A stretch of DNA of 64,000 bases from Methylocystis sp. MJC1 (GTDB lineage: Bacteria; Pseudomonadota; Alphaproteobacteria; Rhizobiales; Beijerinckiaceae). Position numbers and translations under genes: made by a program. The stretch lies in assembly GCF_026427715.1 (NCBI RefSeq), contig NZ_CP107558.1, forward strand, positions 3,379,001 to 3,443,000, read 5' to 3'. Below, one piece after another: positions 56,254 to 64,000 of this stretch (its first letter is position 1; the number at the start of each line of letters is the position of its first letter). The notes beneath the pieces are model-generated. The model searched no databases and had not been told where the DNA came from. It worked only from the letters and a program-made list of their open reading frames with translations.

Positions 56254-56460
56254 TTACTTTTCCGTGCGCTTCTGCGCGGCGATGGTCTTGGCCCGGGCGA
56301 TGTCGCGACGTATGACGCGCACGCGGGCGGTGTTCTCGAGCTGGCCCGTCGCCCGCTGGAAGCGCAGGTTGAACTGCTCCTTCTTGAGCTTCAGAACCTC
56401 GTCGTTGAGCTGGTCCTCGGTCATCGTCTTGATGTCTGAGAGGCGCTGCTTGGATTTCAT
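56254..56460 (-). CDS. rpmC: 50S ribosomal protein L29
   Basis: 68 residues; two-helix protein with [20 protein letters not shown] and [20 protein letters not shown]. 12 bases after rplP. Confidence 0.97.
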   Translation of the reverse strand: MKSKQRLSDIKTMTEDQLNDEVLKLKKEQFNLRFQRATGQLENTARVRVIRRDIARAKTIAAQKRTEK

Positions 56461-56472
56461 CTCGTCCTCCCT

Positions 56473-56886
56473 TTACTCGGCGATGCGTTCGATGAAGCGA
56501 GTCTTGATCGGCAGCTTGGCCGCCGCAAGCGTCAACGCCTCGCGGGCGAGCGCCGCGGGAACGCCGTCGACCTCGAACATGATGCGGCCGGGCGCGATGC
56601 GCACGGCCCAGAAATCGGGAGCGCCCTTGCCTTTACCCATGCGGACTTCGGTCGGCTTGGTGGAGACCGGCACGTCCGGGAAGACACGGATCCAGACGCG
56701 GCCGGCGCGCTTCATATGGCGCGTCATGGCGCGGCGGGCCGCTTCGATCTGACGGGCGGTGACGCGCTCTGGCTCGAGCGCCTTCAGGCCGAACTGACCA
56801 AAGTTCAGCGAGAAGCCGCCTTTCGCGACGCCGTGGATGCGGCCCTTGAAGGCCTTGCGGAACTTTGTGCGCTTGGGTGACAGCAT
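56473..56886 (-). CDS. rplP: 50S ribosomal protein L16
   Basis: 137 residues; [20 protein letters not shown] and [20 protein letters not shown] are diagnostic. 31 bases after rpsC. Confidence 0.97.
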   Translation of the reverse strand: MLSPKRTKFRKAFKGRIHGVAKGGFSLNFGQFGLKALEPERVTARQIEAARRAMTRHMKRAGRVWIRVFPDVPVSTKPTEVRMGKGKGAPDFWAVRIAPGRIMFEVDGVPAALAREALTLAAAKLPIKTRFIERIAE

Positions 56887-56917
56887 GATGGGTGCTCTTT
56901 AAATCGTTTGTTGCGCC

Positions 56918-57682
56918 TTAGGCAGCGTCGCCGCGGGGTTCGCGCGGCTCGCGGCGACGCCGATCGCGATCGCCGCGGTCGCCACGCTCACGCTCGCCAT
57001 GATCGCCGGAAGACGCCTGCTCCGCCGCGCGACGCTCCGACGCCATCGGATCGTGCTCGAGGATCTCGCCCTTGAAGATCCAAACCTTGATGCCGCAAGC
57101 GCCATAGGCGGTATGCGCGGTCGAGACCCCGTAATCGACGTCCGCACGCAGGGTATGCAGCGGCACGCGGCCTTCGCGGTACCATTCGAGACGGGCGATC
57201 TCAGCGCCGCCGAGACGGCCCGAGCAGTTGATGCGGATGCCCTGGGCGCCGAGACGAATGGCCGACTGAACGGCGCGCTTCATCGCGCGGCGGAAGGCCA
57301 CACGGCGCTCGAGCTGCTGCGCGATCGACTCGGCGACGAGCGCGGCTTCCGTTTCCGGCTTGCGCACTTCGACGATGTTGATCACGACCTCGCTGCCCGT
57401 CAGCTTGGCGACGAGCTTGCGAATCTTGTCGATGTCCGCGCCCTTCTTGCCGATCACGACGCCGGGACGGGCGGAATGAATCGTAACGCGGCACTTCTTG
57501 TGCGGACGCTCGATGATGATCTTCGAGACAGCCGCCTGCTTCAGCGTCTTCGCAACCGCCTCGCGGATCTTCATGTCCTCGTGCAGAAGCTTCGCGTACT
57601 CGCCCTTGCTCGCGAACCAGCGCGAGTCCCAGGTGCGATTGACGCCGAGGCGCAGCCCGATCGGATTAACCTTCTGACCCAT
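56918..57682 (-). CDS. rpsC: 30S ribosomal protein S3
   Basis: 254 residues; [22 protein letters not shown]-motif region [17 protein letters not shown] and [20 protein letters not shown] are typical. A C-terminal tail of about 30 residues is Arg/Asp/Glu/Pro-rich ([20 protein letters not shown]). Confidence 0.97.
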   Translation of the reverse strand: MGQKVNPIGLRLGVNRTWDSRWFASKGEYAKLLHEDMKIREAVAKTLKQAAVSKIIIERPHKKCRVTIHSARPGVVIGKKGADIDKIRKLVAKLTGSEVVINIVEVRKPETEAALVAESIAQQLERRVAFRRAMKRAVQSAIRLGAQGIRINCSGRLGGAEIARLEWYREGRVPLHTLRADVDYGVSTAHTAYGACGIKVWIFKGEILEHDPMASERRAAEQASSGDHGERERGDRGDRDRRRREPREPRGDAA

Positions 57683-57694
57683 GGTTGTTATCCT

Positions 57695-58081
57695 TTAGGC
57701 GTTCGCTTGCGCTTCGACTTCGCGCACGATGATCGTGAGGTTCGAGAAGGGCTTCTCGACCCGGCTCGCGCGGCCGCGGGCGCGGGCGTGGAAGCGCTTC
57801 ATGACCAGCGCCTTGCCGACATAGGCCTGAGAGACGATCAGATCGTCGACGTCGAGCCCGTGATTGTTTTCGGCGTTGGCGATGGCGCTTTCCAGCGTCT
57901 TCTTCACCTCATGCGCGATGCGCTTGCGGGAAAATTCCAGATCGGCGAGCGCGCGATCGACCTTCTTGCCGCGAATGAGCTGGGCGAGAAGATTGAGCTT
58001 TTGCGGCGACACGCGGATCATGCGCGCGACGGCTCGCGCTTCATTTTCCGCGACGCGGGGGGGATTAGCCTCTTTGGACAT
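57695..58081 (-). CDS. rplV: 50S ribosomal protein L22
   Basis: 128 residues; [20 protein letters not shown] and [20 protein letters not shown] define L22. 3 bases after rpsS. Confidence 0.97.
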   Translation of the reverse strand: MSKEANPPRVAENEARAVARMIRVSPQKLNLLAQLIRGKKVDRALADLEFSRKRIAHEVKKTLESAIANAENNHGLDVDDLIVSQAYVGKALVMKRFHARARGRASRVEKPFSNLTIIVREVEAQANA

Positions 58082-58084
58082 TGC

Positions 58085-58363
58085 TTAGCCCCTCTTCGCC
58101 TTCTTATCCGCCGCGTGGCCGTGGAAGGTGCGCGTCGGAGAGAATTCGCCGAACTTGTGCCCGATCATGTCTTCGCTGACATTCACGGGAATATGCTTCT
58201 GTCCGTTGTGCACGCCGAAGGTCAATCCGACGAACTGGGGCAGAATGGTGGAGCGGCGGCTCCAGATTTTGATAACTTCGGAGCGGCCGGAAGCGCGCGA
58301 GGTTTCCGCTTTCTTCAGCAGATAGCCGTCGACGAACGGGCCTTTCCAAATCGAGCGAGCCAT
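58085..58363 (-). CDS. rpsS: 30S ribosomal protein S19
   Basis: 92 residues; [20 protein letters not shown] and [20 protein letters not shown] are diagnostic. 3 bases after rplB. Confidence 0.97.
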   Translation of the reverse strand: MARSIWKGPFVDGYLLKKAETSRASGRSEVIKIWSRRSTILPQFVGLTFGVHNGQKHIPVNVSEDMIGHKFGEFSPTRTFHGHAADKKAKRG

Positions 58364-58366
58364 GGA

Positions 58367-59206
58367 TTAGCCCTTCTTCTTGCGATTGTGCCGCGAGGAC
58401 ACAATGAAACGATCGGTTGACTTGTTGCTGCGGGTCTTCTTGCCCTTGGTCGGCTTGCCCCAGGGCGTAACCGGATGACGGCCGCCCGAGGTGCGGCCTT
58501 CGCCGCCGCCGTGCGGATGGTCGATCGGGTTCATGGTGACGCCGCGGTTATGCGGGCGACGGCCAAGCCAGCGCGAACGACCGGCCTTGCCGATCGAGGT
58601 GTTCATGTGGTCGGGGTTCGACACCGCGCCGATGGTGGCGAAGCACTGCCCGTGAACGAGACGCTGCTCGCCCGAATTCAGTCGCAGGATGACGTAACCC
58701 TGGTCGCGGCCGACGATCTGGGCGTAGGTGCCCGCGGACCGCGCGATCGCGCCGCCCTTGCCGATCTTCATCTCGACATTGTGGACGATCGTGCCGACCG
58801 GAATATTGGCGATCGGCATCGCATTGCCCGGCTTCACGTCGACCTGATTGCCGGCGACCACCGCATCGCCGACAGACAGACGCTGCGGCGCGAGGATGTA
58901 AGCCAGCGTGTCGTCCGCATAGCGGATGAGCGCGATGAAAGCCGTGCGGTTCGGATCATATTCCAGACGCTCGACCTTGCCGACGACGTCGAGCTTACGA
59001 CGCTTGAAGTCGACCAGGCGATACGTCTGCTTATGTCCACCGCCACGGAAGCGAACCGTGACGCGGCCATTATTGTTGCGGCCGCCCTTGGAGCTCTTGC
59101 CCTCGGTGAGGGTCTTGACGGGCTTGCCTTTATAAAGATCGCTGCGGTCGACGATGACGAGCTGGCGAAGGCCCGGCGTGACCGGCTTGAATGTCTTCAG
59201 CGCCAT
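58367..59206 (-). CDS. rplB: 50S ribosomal protein L2
   Basis: 279 residues; [20 protein letters not shown] and [20 protein letters not shown] contain the conserved peptidyl-transferase-adjacent His. 17 bases after rplW. Confidence 0.98.
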   Translation of the reverse strand: MALKTFKPVTPGLRQLVIVDRSDLYKGKPVKTLTEGKSSKGGRNNNGRVTVRFRGGGHKQTYRLVDFKRRKLDVVGKVERLEYDPNRTAFIALIRYADDTLAYILAPQRLSVGDAVVAGNQVDVKPGNAMPIANIPVGTIVHNVEMKIGKGGAIARSAGTYAQIVGRDQGYVILRLNSGEQRLVHGQCFATIGAVSNPDHMNTSIGKAGRSRWLGRRPHNRGVTMNPIDHPHGGGEGRTSGGRHPVTPWGKPTKGKKTRSNKSTDRFIVSSRHNRKKKG

Positions 59207-59223
59207 GGTTCTCTAAGCCTTCC

Positions 59224-59520
59224 TTACAGTCCGGTCGTCACGTCGATCTTGTGCCCTTCGGCAAGCGTCACGACGGCCTTCTTGACGTCGCTCTGCTGGC
59301 CGCGCACGCCGCGGAACGCCTTCACCTTGCCCTTGCGGACAAGCGTGTTCACGGATTCGACCTTCACGTCGAACAGACCCTCGACCGCCGCCTTGATCTG
59401 CGGCTTGGTCGCGGTCTTGGCGACCTTGAAGACCACCTTGTTGCTCTCCGAGGCGATGGTCGCTTTCTCGGTGATGATCGGGGCGACGATCACGTCGTAA
59501 TGGCGAACGTCCTTGCTCAT
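59224..59520 (-). CDS. rplW: 50S ribosomal protein L23
   Basis: 98 residues; [20 protein letters not shown] and [18 protein letters not shown] define L23. Start overlaps the rplD stop by 4 bases (ATGA). Confidence 0.97.
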   Translation of the reverse strand: MSKDVRHYDVIVAPIITEKATIASESNKVVFKVAKTATKPQIKAAVEGLFDVKVESVNTLVRKGKVKAFRGVRGQQSDVKKAVVTLAEGHKIDVTTGL

Positions 59521-60137
59521 TTCAGGCGCGCCTCCAGCGCGTCCACCGCTTCGCGGGTCAGGACCAGCTTCTCGCGACGGATAATGTCGTAAACATTGAC
59601 GCCCTCGACCGGCAACACGTCGATCAGCGGGATGTTGCGGGCGGCAAGCGCGAAATTCTGCTGCGGCGCGCCGCCGACGATGATGATCGCGTTCTGCAGG
59701 CCGGTCTTGGCGAAGCCGGAGGCGAGAACCTTCGTCTTGGCGGCGTCGAGTTCGGCCTTCTCCCAGACGATGATGCCGCCGTCCTTGGCCTTGGCCGAGA
59801 GGGCATGCTTCAACGCAAGGGTGCGGACCTTCTTCGGCAGGTCGTGCTCATGGCTCCGGACCAGCGGGCCGAAGGCGCGACCACCGCCGCGGAACTGCGG
59901 CACGCGGGCGGAACCGTGACGGGCGCCGCCGGTGCCCTTTTGCTTATACATCTTTTTGCCGGTGCGGGCGATGTCCGCGCGGTTCTTCACCGCATGGGTG
60001 CCGGCGCGACGCTTGGCGAGCTGCCAGCGGATCATCCGGTGGATGAGGTCCGTGCGCGGCTCGAGGCCAAAAATCTCATCGGAAAGTTCGATCGAACCGG
60101 CCGCCTGGCCGTCGAACGACGTGACGTCGATCTTCAC
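59517..60137 (-). CDS. rplD: 50S ribosomal protein L4
   Basis: 206 residues; [20 protein letters not shown] and [20 protein letters not shown] form the tunnel loop. In E. coli L4 represses the S10 operon; no matching leader was identified. 3 bases after rplC. Confidence 0.97.
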   Translation of the reverse strand: MKIDVTSFDGQAAGSIELSDEIFGLEPRTDLIHRMIRWQLAKRRAGTHAVKNRADIARTGKKMYKQKGTGGARHGSARVPQFRGGGRAFGPLVRSHEHDLPKKVRTLALKHALSAKAKDGGIIVWEKAELDAAKTKVLASGFAKTGLQNAIIIVGGAPQQNFALAARNIPLIDVLPVEGVNVYDIIRREKLVLTREAVDALEARLK

Positions 60138-60140
60138 GGC

Positions 60141-60857
60141 TCAGTCCTCCTTGTTTGCTTCTTGAGCGGGAGCGGCGGCGTCGGCAAGACGGAACTTGCC
60201 CGGCTGCGGAGCTTCCGCGGGGAGCGCGCGCTTGACCGCGTCGCGGACATAAATCCAGCCGCCGGCGACGCCCGGAACGGCGCCTTCGACGAGCAGCAGG
60301 CCGCGCTCGACGTCGGTCTGCACGACGCGCAGATTCTGCGTGGTCACGCGGTCGACGCCCATATGGCCGGCCATCTTCTTGTTCTTGAAGGTCTTACCCG
60401 GATCCTGACGGCCGCCGGTCGAACCATGCGAACGATGCGAGACCGAAACGCCGTGAGACGCGCGCAGACCGCCGAAGCCCCAACGCTTCATCGGGCCGGC
60501 GAAGCCCTTACCCATCGTAGTGCCCGTCACGTCGACGAACTGACCGACGACGAAGTGATCCGCCGTGATCTCGGCGCCAACGGGAAGCAGCGCTTCCTCG
60601 TTCACGCGGAACTCGGCGAGCTTCAGCTTCGGCTCGACCTTCGCCGCGGCGAAGCGCGTGCGCTCAGCCTTCGACACATTCTTCACCTTGGCGCGGCCGA
60701 TGCCGAGCTGAACGGCAGTGTAGCCGTTCTTCTCCTTGGTCCGCTGAGCGACGACTTGGCAGCCGTCCAGCTTCAGCACCGTGACCGGCACATGCTCGCC
60801 CGCCTCTGTGAAGACGCGGGTCATTCCGACCTTTTGCGCGATGACGCCCGACCGCAT
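60141..60857 (-). CDS. rplC: 50S ribosomal protein L3
   Basis: 238 residues from ATG 60857 behind [30 protein letters not shown] and [20 protein letters not shown] with the methylated-Gln region. A TTG two codons upstream is unlikely. The C-terminus has an Ala/Pro-rich extension. Confidence 0.97.
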   Translation of the reverse strand: MRSGVIAQKVGMTRVFTEAGEHVPVTVLKLDGCQVVAQRTKEKNGYTAVQLGIGRAKVKNVSKAERTRFAAAKVEPKLKLAEFRVNEEALLPVGAEITADHFVVGQFVDVTGTTMGKGFAGPMKRWGFGGLRASHGVSVSHRSHGSTGGRQDPGKTFKNKKMAGHMGVDRVTTQNLRVVQTDVERGLLLVEGAVPGVAGGWIYVRDAVKRALPAEAPQPGKFRLADAAAPAQEANKED

Positions 60858-60912
60858 GTTCAATATTCCTTCGCGAAGCGGCGGCCTCTAGAGCGCGCCG
60901 CCCAATCCGTTC

Positions 60913-61221
60913 TTAGAGCTTGATCTCGACGTCGACGCCGGCGGCGAGATCGAGCTTCATCAGCGCATCCACCGTTTGCGGGGTGGGATCGACGATGTCG
61001 AGAACGCGCTTATGCGTCCTGATCTCAAACTGCTCACGCGACTTCTTGTCGATGTGGGGCGAACGGTTCACCGTGAACTTCTCGATTTTGGTCGGCAGCG
61101 GAATCGGGCCACGAACCTGAGCGCCGGTGCGCTTCGCCGTGGAGACGATCTCCTTGGTCGACGTGTCGAGAATCCGGTGATCGAACGCCTTCAAGCGAAT
61201 CCGGATATTTTGACCGTTCAT
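60913..61221 (-). CDS. rpsJ: 30S ribosomal protein S10 (NusE)
   Basis: 102 residues; [20 protein letters not shown] and [20 protein letters not shown]. Also the NusE antitermination subunit. 55 bases ahead of rplC and 117 bases after tuf. Confidence 0.98.
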   Translation of the reverse strand: MNGQNIRIRLKAFDHRILDTSTKEIVSTAKRTGAQVRGPIPLPTKIEKFTVNRSPHIDKKSREQFEIRTHKRVLDIVDPTPQTVDALMKLDLAAGVDVEIKL

Positions 61222-61235
61222 TGCTTCATCCTTTG

Positions 61236-61325
61236 GGACCGCGATCCCGGAAGATCGCTTCTGGATCGTGAGCCCGACAGGCTCGCGATCGTCTTTTCAC
61301 AAGCGAGCCGGAAGGCTCGCGGTCC
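61236..61325. repeat. Compound REP-like palindrome between tuf and rpsJ
   Basis: Three hairpins: GCGATC/6/GATCGC (61241-61258), GATCGTGAGCC/5/GGCTCGCGATC (61264-61290), GCGAGCC/GGAA/GGCTCGC (61303-61320), bounded by GGACCGCG and CGCGGTCC. Related to the element at 44690-44741. Confidence 0.78.
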
Positions 61326-61338
61326 AGATCCGCTCAAA

Positions 61339-62529
<1,191 letters not shown>

Positions 62530-62576
62530 TGCCGTGCTCCTTTAGAGAGTTCCGTTTAACCCGAGCGTTCGTGAGA

Positions 62577-64000
<1,424 letters not shown>

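Noticed and set aside
56999..58420. 473-residue plus-strand open frame
   Set aside because: Antisense to rpsC, rplV and rpsS; shadow of highly biased codon use.

Overview
The window is GC-rich chromosomal DNA of an alphaproteobacterium, most likely Hyphomicrobiales (rhizobia or methanotroph/methylotroph relatives). The main evidence is the str-S10-spc-alpha ribosomal super-operon with rpsJ directly after tuf, the IHF-beta/SppA/CutA/Do-protease neighbourhood, the DUF1217 and bactofilin genes, an Omp25-like porin, and polyhydroxyalkanoate genes. The species cannot be named from sequence reading alone. No rRNA, CRISPR array, transposase, integrase or phage gene was seen.

Region 1 (1-7400): a bifunctional penicillin-binding protein (cut by the window edge), a parDE toxin-antitoxin pair, the sliding clamp dnaN without dnaA beside it, a membrane protein with an OmpA-like domain, glycogen phosphorylase and a bactofilin.

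Region 2 (7500-29300) is the accessory part and the most interesting. Leftmost is a carbon-storage and phosphoryl-transfer group: a PHA synthase, a divergent PRPP synthetase and a second PhaC-like Cys-hydrolase on the minus strand, then a kinase-fold protein, a phosphoribosyltransferase and PEP synthase on the plus strand. After a short stretch with a Tyr/Gly/His-rich secreted peptide, an orphan flagellar-type DUF1217 protein and an EF-hand protein comes a run of eight minus-strand genes: two GH1-like glycosidases, archease, the RNA ligase RtcB, a ribosome-hibernation/cold-shock fusion, an ACP-acyl-AMP ligase-acyltransferase fusion, a PEBP-like protein and an ApbE flavin transferase. Together the region looks like a starvation, low-energy or RNA-damage survival island; this is inference from gene content. 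A small Pro/Ala-rich protein and a GNAT-like protein follow.

Region 3 (29500-41350): a membrane fatty-acid hydroxylase/sterol-desaturase-like protein convergent with a secreted creatininase-fold protein; a MacAB-type efflux pair translationally coupled to a small c-type cytochrome; an Omp25-like porin with a clear terminator; an orphan membrane histidine kinase; a GGDEF-EAL protein; tRNA-Thr(CGU) with a recognisable promoter; and a LapA-domain protein.

Region 4 (41400-64000), all on the minus strand: ihfB, sppA, cutA, a Do-family protease and a DUF4260 protein, then (in transcription order from the right edge) fusA, tuf, rpsJ, rplC, rplD, rplW, rplB, rpsS, rplV, rpsC, rplP, rpmC, rpsQ, rplN, rplX, rplE, rpsN, rpsH, rplF, rplR, rpsE, rpmD, rplO, secY, adk, an Hsp70 ATPase-domain protein (unusual here), rpsM, rpsK, rpoA and rplQ. 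A perfect intrinsic terminator after adk splits this block. Several palindromic repeats sit in the spacers, and one of them supplies the last codons of the DUF4260 gene.
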